Assembly: GCA_963691815.1 (NCBI GenBank)
Contig: OY829649.1
Location: 33,586,112-33,650,111, forward strand
DNA length: 64,000 bases
From: Echiichthys vipera
Lineage: Eukaryota; Chordata; Actinopteri; Perciformes; Trachinidae
Reading direction: 5' to 3'
Shown here: positions 44,768 to 56,290 of the stretch, one piece after another
Position numbering within the stretch: the first letter of the stretch is position 1
Layout of the letters: each line of letters begins with the position of its first letter
Position numbers and translations under genes: made by a program
Notes under the pieces: model-generated
Databases searched by the model: none
The model's input: only the letters and a program-made list of their open reading frames with translations
What the model was told of the DNA's origin: nothing

Positions 44768-45884
44768 AACCTGTGCTACTGCATCAACACCAGATGGCAC
44801 TCTCCCCCTCGCCTCCACAGTGGAGCCACTGTCGCCTTAAATCCAAATGCAAATTAGATTTAGCAGGTTCAATCTCACCGTACCATCTTACGAGCCTCAC
44901 TTATTACGTCACTGTGCTGAAAATAATAACAATAAACATAAAGCAACATGTGGATGTGCATTGAAACTATGCAGTGACCCGAAGCGTAGCCCTTAACTCG
45001 AGCCTGTTACATCAAACCCCAAACAAAGGCTGACCTCAGCTGCTGTCTCTCAAGTGTGTCTCAATCTGTTCAGTTGAGTCAGAAGTCACGTGAGATGCTC
45101 GCTGGGCCCTGCACTTGCCATCCACACACACACACACACACACACATCGCTGACACTGAGAACAAACATTAGAACAAGATGATGCAAGTGCAAAAGAACA
45201 AAGGAAATGCATGCCCCATTTTGCATGCGAGAAGCCAGTTCCAACCAGTTTGCGCGGCTCCACGTGGACGACAACAGTAATCTCATCCATCTCGTCTCAC
45301 TGTCTTTTGTGCTCCAGGTAGTAAACAAACCGTAGTGAGTACACAGCCTCACAAAGAAGGCTCTCTCTCTCTCTCTCTCACTCTCTCTCTCTTTCTCTTT
45401 CATCGCTGGTAAACAATGGATTTTCTCTGCACCAGTCGAGCAGATGGTGGGTGAAAGCTCCTGATGGCTCGGATCAGGGGGCAGACAGGTGACGGACAAA
45501 GACTCCTGGTGCAAAACTGTGGACTTGGGGTTTGAATAAAGTCTGTAATTACGATCGTTCAAACATTAATTAAGCAAAGTAATTCTAAAATCCATTTAAT
45601 GTCACTCTACCTCCCGTAGAAGCTCATCAACGCTGTGACGTAACTCCGCAAATGACTCATAATTGGGGGAAATAACGAGCTTAGCGTTTTTAGCTTCTTG
45701 CAGTTGCACTCTAAGTCTGCTTGAAAGTATACAACTCCATCCTCTGCAGGTGTGGAGCCACTCGTGATTGATGGGTTTGATCTCTCGGCCTGCTTATCGA
45801 TGCAAAAAGCTGAGCAGGATTCGGACAACGGTGGTCTCCGGCTGCCCCTCACAAGAGAGTCGCCTCATGCACCGAGAAGAATTC
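44768..45884. other. Unique sequence with CA and CT microsatellites
   Basis: (CA)n at 45122-45147 and (CT)n at 45360-45400. The long minus frame across them (158 codons) depends on the simple repeats and is not credible as a gene. Confidence 0.5.
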
Positions 45885-45966
45885 AATTCAGTTTTATTTA
45901 CAGTGTCAAATCATAACAAAAGTCATCTCAGAACACTTTACAGAGTAGGTAAAGACCACACTCTAA
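45885..45966 (-). mobile_element. Family D fragment, target of Harbinger-like insertion
   Basis: It reads ATTCAATTCAGTTTTATTTA, then TCATCTCAGAACACTTTACA and GACCACACTCTAA, where it is interrupted by copy 8 of the Harbinger-like family at a TAA. Confidence 0.72.
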
Positions 45967-46467
45967 GGGCGCACTCACACTGTCCTTCCGCACCGTGCCA
46001 CCGGTTTTTCGGGTCAAGCCTAGAGCGTTTGACCAGTGTGAGTGCAACCGCTCCGCGCATAACTGCGGCCAGCTGGCCGTCCACGACCCGTCTGAGAGAG
46101 GTGGGCTTTTGTAGAGCGCGTTTGCACATGTACGAGCACGAGCGTGCGCACGTGTACGAGCACGAGCACGAGCACGAGCACGAGGTCTACGGCGGCTCTG
46201 AGGTCATCTTATGTGCGCCTGTTGGGACATAGAGAAAAGAAGGAGGGACCATGCGCGGACATTTCAAACAATGGCGGTGAAAGGTTCACGTTGGTGTGAT
46301 GCGGAGGTGGAGTGTTTACTGCAGATTTGGTCGATGAAAAGATTCAAAAACAGTGGACAAGACGCACAAAAACTCCGAAGTCTACGGAAAGATCTGGAAA
46401 CAAAGCCACGCATCGCCATGACGTCATCAATGCGTGTGACGTGTTACGGCGTAATGACGTATAGGCA
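45964..46467 (+). mobile_element. Harbinger-like element, copy 8, right end lost
   Basis: It starts GGGCGCACTCACACTGTCC at 45967 after TAA and runs to GACGTATAGGCA at 46467, where unrelated sequence begins. The last 100-130 bp, with the right TIR, are missing. It has a CRE octamer at 46419-46426. The TACGAGCACGAG subterminal repeat is expanded here (GAGCACGAGCACGAGCACGAG-type run at 46155-46185). Confidence 0.87.
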
Positions 46468-46573
46468 CCATCCAGGGGGAGAGTCACGGTTTGTGTCCTC
46501 AGAATACAGAACCCTGCCTGCTCAGAGGTTACTCTTCTGTGTACGCTGTGGTGCGTCTGCTCTGGCCGGCTGA
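46271..46573 (+). pseudogene. Myb/SANT-like N-terminus fused to flanking sequence
   Basis: The frame starts with the same MAVKGSRWCDAEVECLLQIW segment as at 7608. It stays open past KDLETK and runs out of the truncated element into unrelated DNA for about 36 further codons. The shared N-terminal part differs at a few residues (Gly for Arg at 29, Ser for Gly at 37). The C-terminal part is flank-encoded, so this is a chance fusion. Confidence 0.4.
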
Positions 46574-46768
46574 CAGCTGATCTGCTTATGAGCTTTACCG
46601 CAGGTGCCAGGCTGCCTGGATAAAGCAGCGGTCCGGTGCGCTCTGCTCTGCTCTGCTCTCTCCTGCTCCCTCTGACTTGACCCACAGGGTTAATCTGAAC
46701 AGGTTTGAGACCAGTTCTGGGGCGACCGGCCCGGTCCAAGCACATGCAGGATGTTCTGACCCAGCATT
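46468..46768. other. Unique sequence
   Basis: A (GCTCT)n run at 46640-46660. No gene. Confidence 0.5.
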
Positions 46769-47046
46769 AGAAGAAGAAGAAGAAGAATTCCTTTATTAGT
46801 CCCGCAACGGGGAGATTTTTTCACTCCATTATTCATGTTACACACAAACACAGGTCCGAAATACACACGTGCACAGACAGGACCTATACATGCAACTAAT
46901 GGAGAGCGAGGGGGCTGCCAGTGACCAGTGCACCGAGCAGTTGGGGGTTCGGTGCCTTGCTCAACAGCACCTCGGCAGTGCCCAGGAGATGAACTGGCAT
47001 CTCTCCAGCCACCAGTCCACACTCCATACATGGTCCACACAGGGAC
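46769..47046 (-). mobile_element. SINE family B, head lost
   Basis: The (GAA)n tail at 46769-46787 is followed by the body to GTCCACACAGGGACT. The tRNA-like head after the B box is replaced by a CA-rich sequence. Confidence 0.8.
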
Positions 47047-47104
47047 TCACAAACACAAACACTAACTAGACATACACACATATGTAAATGCTCATACACA
47101 CATT

Positions 47105-47153
<49 letters not shown>

Positions 47154-47200
47154 CCACGCTGACACACAGACACACACACTCACATCTACATAAACACTAG
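47047..47200. repeat. CA-rich microsatellite
   Basis: Degenerate CACA repeats with a pure (CA)n core at about 47108-47153. It directly follows the truncated SINE-B. Confidence 0.9.
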
Positions 47201-48546
47201 CTGTCACTACAGAGACATGGCCAGGCAGCGAGACCTGAGGTACAGAGGAGGCTAGAGGAAGCTACCTTTGGGGGGGGGCAACCACACCGGGAGAGATCCT
47301 AGTCCAAGGTCACAGGGAGCACCGCCACAGAGAGCCCCCCAACCCGGGCAGACAGGAGCCTCCGCACCAATGTGCAGAGCCCTCTAGTCGCCCGGGGCCG
47401 TAATAGTCCACGGGACAGCACCCCCCGCGGCCAGACCAGAGACAACTCCCAATCTGGAAGCCCCCTGAGGAAACACTGGAGATTAAACACTGGTGGTGCA
47501 AACTTAGGCAAAGCAAAAGTGACTCAACAAAAGCATATACACAACAACAAGACTAAATCATATTCATTTAGTCATAAGCCATATTTGGTTATAGTATTTA
47601 TATCATATTTTAATAGCATCTTTCTCATATTTTGTGGTATTTCTTTCTATATTCATGTTCATGAGCGTCTTTTCCCCTCTTAATGTGTTAATTATACTTA
47701 ACCAACAGCAGGTACAGCCGTGCTTTGAGCTAAATGCTAATGCTAACATGCAAAATATTTCATTTGCCTGTGTTTTCATCTTTGGAAGAACATGGTGATG
47801 TTAGATGGTCTGTTATTGTAGCAACCCTCCCTGACACTTCTACTCTATTTTCCACTGTTTACGTTTGGTTGAATTTATTCCAAACTCTGTGCATGTGCTG
47901 TTACACGAACACTTAAATGCATCACTTATTTGTCAAATAAACACGGCACAGTGATAACAACACTAAACATCAAGTAAGGTCATGTGGTAAGAAGTATGAT
48001 TTCTGTCTTTGCATGAAATATTTGAGTTGTAGTCGTGTGTTTTGCTGTTCTCCGTAGGCTTCCTCTTTCCTACTGCAGCTGGAAGTACAGAGGAACATCA
48101 GAGCGGCCCGTGTCGTAAAAGACCATGATTACCTGCAGCACTGACCCCATTAGGGACCCTACCCAGCCAGGCTCCTCCCTGTACAGTCATACTCTCATCA
48201 TGTGCTCCCACTGGTTTGCCAAAGCCTTCATCTTCGCTGCGGCTCTGAGTCGACATCACTGCCAGATTAAGAAATCGTATCGCCCACCTCCACAGCCTAA
48301 GAAACACCGTCCGCCTCCCTCTCGCTCTGATTATCATAGTGATGTTGATTATAGGCCAGGATAAAAACAGCCTGAGCTGCAGCTGAAGAACAGAACAGAG
48401 GACGAGGGGGGGCAAAATATATATTTTGGAGAGCTTATGAGATCTTATGTTGGCTGAGCAATGCAGACATAATGGTTGTGCCTTTCTTAGTGTTCGACTG
48501 CAGGAGACAACGTTCAATTCTGCAGCCTTTTCTCCTTTTGCTACCA
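47201..48546. other. Unique sequence with a possible old repeat at its start
   Basis: Positions 47215-47520 are GC-rich, with a G-run at 47271, and resemble dispersed fish sequence (GAGCACCGCCACAGAGAGCC), but no second copy is in the window. A TTAGCATT-type phrase occurs at 47730. No gene is recognised; the 150-codon minus frame at 48098-48550 has no domain. Confidence 0.4.
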
Positions 48547-48879
48547 TCATTCATTCATCTTTAACCGCTTGTCCCTGTCGGGGTCTCAGGGGGGCTGGAG
48601 CCGATCCCACCTGACATCGGGCGTGAGGCGGGGTACACCCTGGACAGGACGCCAGTCTATCACAGGACACATAGAGACGAACAGAGACAGACAACCATTC
48701 AAACCTACGGGCAATTTTAGAGTCATCAATGAACCGAACACCTGCACGTCTTTGGACTGTGGGAGGAAACCGGAGAACCCGGAGAAAACCCACGCAGACA
48801 CGGGGACAACATTCAAACTCCACACAGAAGGGCCCCAGCCGGGATTCAAACCAGGAACCCTCTCGTTGTAAGGCCACAC
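48547..48879 (-). mobile_element. SINE-A copy, head-truncated
   Basis: The (TGAA)n tail at the left is followed by a full body with a small change (GGGCAATTTTAGAG). It stops in the head at CTCGTTGTAAGGCC, so the A box is missing. Confidence 0.85.
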
Positions 48880-49409
48880 GCAAATTATATTGAGGGTTTA
48901 CAGACGGATATGTACGGGATTTGAATGTTTTCGCCTTAATATTGTGTATGTTGGTCAGCCTCTTTGATCCAGAGTGAAATCTCTTGACTGTTGCTGGATT
49001 GGATACAGATGACCGTGATCTCCAGAGGATGAACCCTGTTGCCTAGTGCCATAGACAGGATACCTCTAAAACTAAAGATGATAACATGCTAACTGTAGCG
49101 TATTAAACTAGCATTTGCATTAGGATAAAACACAACTGAGTTAAAATGAATTAAGCTGCTTTCCGAAAACAACAACAACAACAACAAAACAAAGCTGATT
49201 CAATATATCAATAATCCAGGATCAACTGGACTTTCATTGATCAGGTCACAGAGAATCCGAATGCACCTGGATGTTATTGTTACTCTGTACTGTATCTGCT
49301 GAATGAGTGAATAAGCCGGTTGATAAGATATCAACTTAAATCAAGGAGTATATCAGTGTTACGTTTACTTGTTGTTTCCTGGCTCAGATGAGGCAAAAAC
49401 AACAGTTTA
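48880..49409. other. Unique AT-rich sequence
   Basis: Short (CAA)n at about 49169-49185. No gene. Confidence 0.5.
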
Positions 49410-49690
49410 GACTGAATCCCCAAAGCAGTTTCAGTCTAAAGCAACTGGACTTGGTTATTTGTCTAGGAAGACGTTTCACCTCTCATCCAAGAGGCTTCAT
49501 CAGTTCATGTACGCATCTGACCAGGCATGGACTGGACCAGGAACAGGCTGGGACTGGACCAGGACCAGGACCAGGACCAGGACCAGGACCAGGACCAGGC
49601 TGGGACTGGTCCAACTAACTGGTGTGGAGATCCAGGTATTTAACCTCTCACAGGCCGATGATGTCACTGGAACCCTTTGTGCTCCAAGTG
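49410..49690 (-). mobile_element. Penelope-like 3' tail with CCAGGA VNTR, copy 2 (uninterrupted)
   Basis: The same order as at 34097-34265: the end of the coding frame (TDEASWMRGETSS on the minus strand), then a VNTR at 49528-49612 with six or more GGACCA units, then more unique sequence of the element. It also preserves the site occupied by Harbinger-like copy 5 in the other locus. Confidence 0.58.
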
Positions 49691-50116
49691 CCAACGAGCG
49701 TTGTTAGAGTGACAGTCGTTGGTGGGAAGTTGGTTTCGACTTCGTTAGTGCTTTGGGGAAAACGATGACCTGGCAAAGGAGAACATGCACAGGCCTTGAA
49801 CTGAATCTTTATGTTGGCAATACGGTTCGGAACGATGAATTTCCTCTATGCACCACCATAAGGTTGGTTGGTTGGTTGGTTGGTGGTAAAATATACAACT
49901 AATGGAAGGATTATCGTGAACTTTTGTACAGAAACAGTCTCTAGAGGATATTCTGTTATGATTTCATGATTTCATGATTTAGAAGAGCAACTGTATTTTT
50001 ATAATATGTTTATCCTTTGACTTTTCTTTAGCACCACATAAGGTTGATATTTATGCTCTGAAAATTGGTACAGACATTAATGGTCCCCAAAGGAGAAATG
50101 TGTTTCCTCAGGAGGG
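49691..50116. other. Sequence with scattered old repeat fragments
   Basis: (GGTT)n at 49862-49883, a CACCATAAGGTTG phrase duplicated at 49853 and 50034, and TTGGTACAGACATTAATGG at 50067, part of a widespread fish repeat. No gene. Confidence 0.45.
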
Positions 50117-50482
50117 GGGCTGGAGTCTCCCTTAGAGAGAGGGGGAGAAGTTCAGCATCCGTGAGGAACTCAGAGTAGAGCCGCTGCTCCTTTGCGTTGA
50201 AAGGAGCCAGTTGAGGTGGTTCAGGATCATCTGGTAAGGATGAACCCTGGGCGCCTCTCTAGGGAGGCGTTCCAGGCACGTCCAGCTGGGAGGAGGCCTA
50301 GGGGAAGACCCAGGACCAGGTGGAGAGATTAGATCTCCACACTGACCTGGGAACGCCTCGGGATCCCCCAGTTAGAGCTGGTTAATGTGGCCCGGGAAAG
50401 GGAAGTTTGGGGTCCCCTGCTAGAGCTGCTGCCCCCGCGACCCAACCCTGGATAAGAGGCTGAAGATGAGATGAGATGGACA
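50117..50482 (+). mobile_element. LINE 3' end with GATGA tail
   Basis: The plus strand encodes the Arg-rich C-terminal segment AGRRPRGRPRTRWR and WERLGIPQLELVNVAREREV, followed by LLPPRPNPG and a stop. It ends in ATGAGATGAGATGG. This is a frequent fish LINE 3' end. A frameshift lies near 50229, where one base is extra compared with the expected frame (HL-VRM). The 5' part is absent. Confidence 0.8.
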
Positions 50483-51289
50483 AATGTCTTTGTGAAACTC
50501 AAGGAGTTCGGACTCAGGCCACCGACAGAGTCATTGTGTTTGTTGAAATTTTAGTGAGTTACAAGGTATGAGATCGCAGAGCAGATACGGCCACGGTGAG
50601 GAAGTAAATGATGCACAACATATCACAAGGGAACAAAGTGCATTGTTCCTTTGAAAATCACTGGCATGTCTATTATGTTGCATCCCCCTAATGAACTTAG
50701 CCCACCAGCTGCTAAAGATATAAGCATTAATGTAGAGCACAGACGTAAACGCAGCCTGGACCAAGCGTGACTGCAGCAGACGGAGTACATATCCGCTCTC
50801 CCAGTGGCGTAATGCCTGACGTTTGCCCGCTCCGATATGGATCAGCTACAAAGCAATTGAGCCTTATCAGTTTCCTTTTTCTTTATCAAGTTCCTGTGTG
50901 AGCTGATGGATGTTGGGCAGGCCCGTGTGTGTTTGGAAGCAGCTATTGTTGTGCACATTTTACTCTGGAACTGTGAAAACGAACATTAGGGTGAGAGCAA
51001 TATCCAGAATAGCCGAGGGTGTAAACAAACACACTGGCATTGTTATTGGTCAGTCTATTACACTGAGCCCATTACAGCCACTGCAGCCAAAGCATTCTGC
51101 TCATTTTAAACATTTTCCGGGGTTTTTTTGTGACATACAGGTGTGATGGAAATAAGCTTCAGTAAATATAGTTACTAAATTCTATATTTTTCATGTTTTA
51201 AAGTTTTTAAAACATGCTGAGCAAATCGTGAACAAATGGAAACTCTATTTACATGGAAATTGACATAAGGGTGCTAAATCAAGTTCGCA
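50483..51289. other. Unique sequence, no gene seen
   Basis: No domain-bearing frame. Confidence 0.5.
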
Positions 51290-51379
51290 ATATCTCTATG
51301 TGTTCTGTGATAGACTGGCCAGACCAGACAGGGACAAGCGGACAGGGACAAGCGGTTGAAGATGAATGAATGAATGAAT
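51290..51379 (+). mobile_element. SINE-A 3' fragment with internal deletion
   Basis: It joins TCTCTATGTGTTCTGTGATA to the 3' end. A duplicated ACAGGGACAAGCGG and the GAATGAATGAATA tail follow. About 90 bp are deleted. Confidence 0.75.
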
Positions 51380-51601
51380 ATACCTCGGCCTGTCTGAATG
51401 CGCGCTCATAGAAACAGAATGAGTAGAAAGGACATTCCCATTCAAATCAACATAGCAGGATGGTCAGAATGGCAGCCATACAACTTCCATACAAACTGAC
51501 TTGCAGCATGTTGCAAATTCACTGGGGTGAGGTATTGTAGTAAAAACGAGCCAAATGAGCAGTGGAGTAGCAACATCGTGAAGCAAAGCAAGCCACTAAA
51601 T

Positions 51602-51735
51602 TACACTTAGACTTAGACTTGGACTTCTGTTTATTGATCCTTTGGGATGAACTCCCGCAAGGAAATTGAGTTTTCAGCAGCTTACAAAAACATGACGGAG
51701 GTAATAAACAATACAGTATAAGATAACCAATAATC
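51602..51735 (-). mobile_element. Retroposon tail with (CTAAGT)n
   Basis: On the minus strand TTTCCTTGCGGGAGTTCATC is followed by GGATCAATAAACAGAAG and CTAAG repeats, a common fish non-LTR tail. Confidence 0.6.
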
Positions 51736-51965
51736 TCTTGGCTAAATAAATACAGAAAGTACAAAAAAACAGTATCTGATTGGTTGGCCCGTATGTTGGT
51801 GATAGAGAGATGGTTTATCCAATCAGCAACCAGGATTTTTGCCCCTTCCCAAAAGATCTCCAACCAAGAGTCCCCAGATGGATTTGCAGAGCAAATGAGA
51901 ATTATGCGAATCAATCCATCTGGCGGAATCAGGTTAGTAGTACTGTGCCCACGCAAAAAATCCCC

Positions 51966-52025
51966 CCCTGGGACAAGGACCCTAAAGCACGGGGCACGGT
52001 ACGGATGGACAGTGGGAGGGTGCCC
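51966..52025 (+). mobile_element. Harbinger-like element fragment (right end), copy 10
   Basis: GGGACAAGGACCCTAAAGCA through to GTGGGAGGGTGCCC matches only the right 60 bp of the family. It is followed by TGA instead of TTA/TAA. The rest is absent. Confidence 0.8.
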
Positions 52026-53930
52026 TGAGTCTCCATCTATGTCCTGTCATCGGTCCATTCTGAAATTATTGTAACTTGATGCACGACACAAAACACACAA
52101 ATACATTGTTTGGCAGTCTCCTGTTTGCCAAACTTGTTTGAATAAATCCAAGTCAACAAAAAGTCTGCAGCATTTTATACGGGGGGAAATGTGTCTGTGG
52201 GTCACTGTCTGGTTGTGTGTGTACACTGTTGTTAGTTAAGGTGTGAATGCACAGCAATTAACTCGCTTTCCACTATCAGCGATTAACGGTCTGGAGTCCG
52301 TTCTGTCTGAGAAAAGCCTTCGGACTCCCAAATGACTCGACTGCTCCCAGGACATGAACTCACTGCCCTGTTACACATTATGTCTGCCACAGTTTACCAG
52401 CCGAGTACTTTGATCTGTATTATAACGCTGGTGTTCTCTTAAGCATAGATTGCACTTGGGCATCTGAGATAGTGACAGCCCTTTGCACTGCACCAGTATC
52501 CAATGATTACATCATACTTTTATTGCACTTCCTGTGCCCAACTTCTAGGCTAGTCATGGTGGTTTCCTGCGTATTGACCAATATGTGATAGTAGACAGGG
52601 TGTAGCTATTATTTTAATTCCTCCACATCAATGATAAGATGAAGATATTGAGGTATTAAATACTTAGTGTATATATTATCAACATACATACTATATATAC
52701 ATACTAATATGTCGTAAAAATCAGTAAATACGAGTGCCATATAACGTGGACTTTACATCCAGGTCAAAGGGGAATCCCATAACCCTTTGGCCATCAACAG
52801 GCTGAGCATGCATCTATGCTTCTACAGGAGAATTTACAACCCAGTGCGGTTACACAATTACAAAAATCAATGCCAATCCCCCCAAAATAAGCAGTCAAAC
52901 ATAGATAAAACAAAATATTTGATATATAAATAGGATCTGAGCTCTGCTATTGTTTCTTGGCCTGCACTTCCTCATGCATTGGCCATGGATCAGCTGCACC
53001 TGCAGTGCAAGAGACAGGAGAAGTGGGTGGAGGTGTAGGAGGAGAGGGGGGGAGGGGGGTTGGCAGACTGAACAGGACAAAGGGAGTGAGGGGCAGAACA
53101 ATGGTAAGGCCTTGTGGTGGAACTGGAGCGAGACAGCATGTCTGCAGGGCCCCCGGCCGCCCAACCCCAGAAGGAACCGCGAGCGCCACACAGGAAAGGG
53201 CCTTTCTCCAGAGCTGACTAAAACACACACATACCAATTACACAACCCACATACAAACACACATTAATACAGACAAATGTGAACAATAGAGGCCCCCATC
53301 CTGACCAAGCCCTGGACATGACTCTGTTGTAACTCCAGGGACTCATCTCACACAAACTCAAGGAACAGACAGTCCTCTCCGGGGGACAGTTACAGAGGCA
53401 GAGGCTACTAAAGGTCAGAGCATTCTGTAGGAGAGTCAGCCCTTGGGCTTACTCACTCTCTGCTTACACAGCAATCTCCAGGATGATTCTAGTTAAGGCC
53501 ACTTTCTGTCATTTATCTCAAGTTCAAGTAGGACAGCATTTGAAATATGAGGCTGCACAGCCAGCTGGCAACCATCATACTGCAGTAGGGTTGTGCCAAC
53601 CCAGCAACCGGTGATTGCTAATATTCGCCGAGGTGTGTGTGCGTCAGTGGCGGTGGGGAACCAGCTGGGAGATGTATTTGGGCGTTTTCTACACTAATGA
53701 ATAAAGCAAAATACGATCACAAACGGTCAGGGAAACACCATTTCCTTATGAAACAGAACAATACTACGTCACACCTTCTGAATTCAAGTTTCTCTCTCTT
53801 ACAGAACTAAGACATTAGCTTAATTTGCCTTGTGAAGTCATCGAAACACTTCATTCAACCTGGACGGACACAGAATAAAACTCACCAAAACTGTCTTTCT
53901 TTGTGTTCCCAATGTTCCAACAAATCATCG
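52026..53930. other. 1.9 kb without recognised gene
   Basis: Positions 52950-53230 are purine-rich and GC-rich, with overlapping frames on both strands (up to 121 codons) and no domain. AT-rich elsewhere. Confidence 0.45.
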
Positions 53931-54877
53931 AGTGATATGTGAGAATATGCCAGTTTTAAACACAGTTTTCCCCACTCTCAGCAGAGCAGCGGCCATGGCT
54001 CAATCGTCCAAAGGAGACCAGTACATTAGCAAGACAAGGTTATAGTGTGTTAACAACGGACCCAAAAATCTGCCCAAAAATAACTACAACTGGCAGTGTA
54101 CTCAGTCATCGCCGAAGGTCGATATATTGATCGATCACCCGACCCTAAACTGACAGAAGAACAACGTTTAAAGCTGGTAAACACGTGTCTTTGAACAGAG
54201 TGCAGGTTTTATGTTAGCATACCCAAAACAAACGTGACATGCTTTCACAGGTAAAATGTTCTAAGTCGCTAACAAAGAGAGAGGTCGTTTGTTGGAGTGC
54301 GTGCATGCTTGTCAGTTAAGTGATATGTGAAAATATTCCAGTTTTAAACACAGTTTTCCCCACAGTCTGCAGAGCAGCGGCCATGGCTCCTTCGTCCAAA
54401 GGAGACCAGTAAATTAGCGAGACAAGGTTATAGTGTGTTAACAACGGACCAAAAAATCGGCCCAAAAATAACTACAACTGGCATTGTACTCAGTCATCGC
54501 CGAAGGTCGATATATTGATCGATCACCCGACCCTAAACTGACAGAAGAACAACGTTTAAAGCTGGTAAACACGTGTCTTTGAACAGAGTGCAGGTTTTAT
54601 GTTAGCATACCCAAAACAAACGTGACATGCTTTCACAGGTAAAATGTTCTAAGTCCCTAACAAAAAGAGAGAGGTCGTTTGTTGGAGTGCGTGCACGCTT
54701 GTCAGTTAAGTGATATGTGGATATATTCCAGTTTTAAACACAGTTTTCCCCACTGTCTGCAGAGCAGCGGCCATGGCTCCTTCGTCCAAAGGAGACCAGT
54801 AAATTAGCGAGACAAGGTTATAGTGTGTTAACAAAAAGAGTGGTCGTTTGTTGAAGTGCGTGCACGCTTGTCAGTTT
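53931..54877. repeat. Tandem triplication of a 388-bp unit, third copy internally deleted
   Basis: Units start AGTGATATGTG at 53931, 54319 and 54709. The first two are about 97% alike. The third jumps from GTGTTAACA straight to AAAAGAG, losing about 270 bp, with TAACAA microhomology at the break. Each unit contains a strong translation-start context (GCGGCCATGG). The first two contain a short open stretch reading AVYSVIAEGRYIDRSPDPKL then TEEQRLKLVNTCL and a stop. In the first unit the acceptor-like TTTTCCCCACTCTCAG precedes the ATG. Confidence 0.9.
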
Positions 54878-56098
54878 ATTTTAGCCATTAGCCATTTAGC
54901 ATTTTAGCCAGGCGTGCGTCAAAGATGGCAATTTCTGTTGGTCAGTTGGTCAACGTCTTTACTCCAGACTGAAATATCAAAATAACCGTAAGATGGATTG
55001 AGGTGAAATTTCCAAACAGACATTCATGTTCCCTACTGGATGTACTCTGACTTCGATCCCTGCCACCAGCAGGTGTACAGATGTCTCAACAGCTTGGTCG
55101 TATATTAAACTTGCTAAACATCAGCATTCAAGCAGTACCATCATGTGTGTGTTAGCATGTTAACGTTAGCATTTGGATCCAAGCACAGCTGTGTCTAAAT
55201 CCAGTCTCAGAAAGCTGCTAATCAGCCGTGTTTTATTTATATTTAAGTATTTTGAGCTGCATGTGTTCGTTCAGGTTAACTCCCATTCGGTTAAACCCGT
55301 TTTAGTATGTTTATCTCTTGTTTGACAAACTTGTTCCGACCTTTACACCCAAGCTCCAGCTGGTCTTTATGGCCACACACAGCAGATTGTTTGACAGCAC
55401 TTTGAGGAGTATGTCACACACAGTTTAGATGAAGTAGGCTACAGTCTGCCAGACATGAGCTCTGATTACCAGTTACAGGCTCCTGCTGCTCTATTCTCCA
55501 CCCGAACAGAGTTTCAGAGTGGGCGACCGACAGTGTCAAAACCTGGAACGCTTTATGGTGGACTTACTCTACGTTGTGATTAAAGCTGATGAGATGGATC
55601 CGATAACACACTGCATTTGTCCATCACAGCTTTAAAGTTGGTTTAATCTTAATATAAAGTAAAATGGGAGAACGTGACCAGGGAAAGAATTTAATCTTCT
55701 AATCAACCAGACCACAAACTCGTCCTTTTTCCTTGGAACAACAGCGCCTCTGCCATATATGGTCATTATTTCTATCCAATATCCTGCAGTCGTCTTGGCA
55801 CAAGGAAGAAGTTTCAGTTGGTTGCGATCTACAACCTCACCACTATAGCTCCCACTAAATCCTACTCACTGCACCTTTAATCTGACCTCAATTGTTTAAC
55901 TTGTCCAACACTTTGGTTAATGACGACCAAATAGCTGCAACACAAATGAAGTTCCCCATCAGCCTCAGCTATACTTTGCAATTTAAGCATATTTAGCAAA
56001 TTGCCTCACATATGTTTTTAAGAGTGAAGTGAACATGGTGAATGCTAAACATTAGCATGTTAGCGTTCAACTCAAAATACCACTATACGTAGCACTAT
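54878..56098. repeat. Old dispersed repeat(s) of the TTAGCATGTTAGCATT type
   Basis: It contains ACTCCAGACTGAAATATCAA, ACAGACATTCATGTTCCC and TGTTAGCATGTTAACGTTAG, phrases of a very common degenerate teleost repeat. Two sub-blocks are duplicated locally: 55585-55800 resembles 56323-56450, and 55955-56100 resembles 59240-59380. No gene. Confidence 0.55.
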
Positions 56099-56290
56099 GC
56101 TTGTCCCTGTCGGGGTCACGGGGGCGAATCCAGCTGACATCCGACGTGAGGCGGGGTACACCCTGGACAGGACGCGAGACGATCGCAGGGGACAGAGACA
56201 GAGACGGGCAAACGTTCACACTCACATTCACACCTACGGGCAATTTAGAGTCACCAATTAACCTAACATGTGCATGTCTTTGGACTCTTC
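56099..56290 (-). mobile_element. SINE-A subfamily copy, head-truncated
   Basis: GTCCCTGTCGGGGTCACGGG, then a variant body with an extra ACACTCACATTCACACCTAC block. It ends at CATGTCTTTGGACTC. It is preceded by the same 145-bp sequence that precedes the 59.38 kb copy. Confidence 0.75.

Noticed and set aside
45086..45562. A 158-codon minus frame
   Set aside because: Its length depends on the CT and CA microsatellites. The remaining residues show no domain or protein-like pattern.
42281..47207. Frames around 42.3, 43.6 and 46.9 kb with GVRCLAQQHLGSAQEMNWHL
   Set aside because: They are translations of SINE-B, which has a tRNA-like head and simple-repeat tail and no coding capacity.
1563..48883. 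Recurrent 80-170 codon frames (for example those with TPARLWTVGGNRRTRRKPTQ) treated as a gene family
   Set aside because: They coincide with SINE-A copies on either strand, start and stop at arbitrary places, and are translations of a non-coding SINE.
51519..51956. A 145-codon minus frame
   Set aside because: It spans a retroposon tail with CTAAG repeats and unrelated flank. No domain is visible.
52895..53267. Overlapping 86-121 codon frames on both strands near 53 kb
   Set aside because: The region is purine-rich and GC-rich with few stops in any frame. No family is recognisable and there is no splice or start context.
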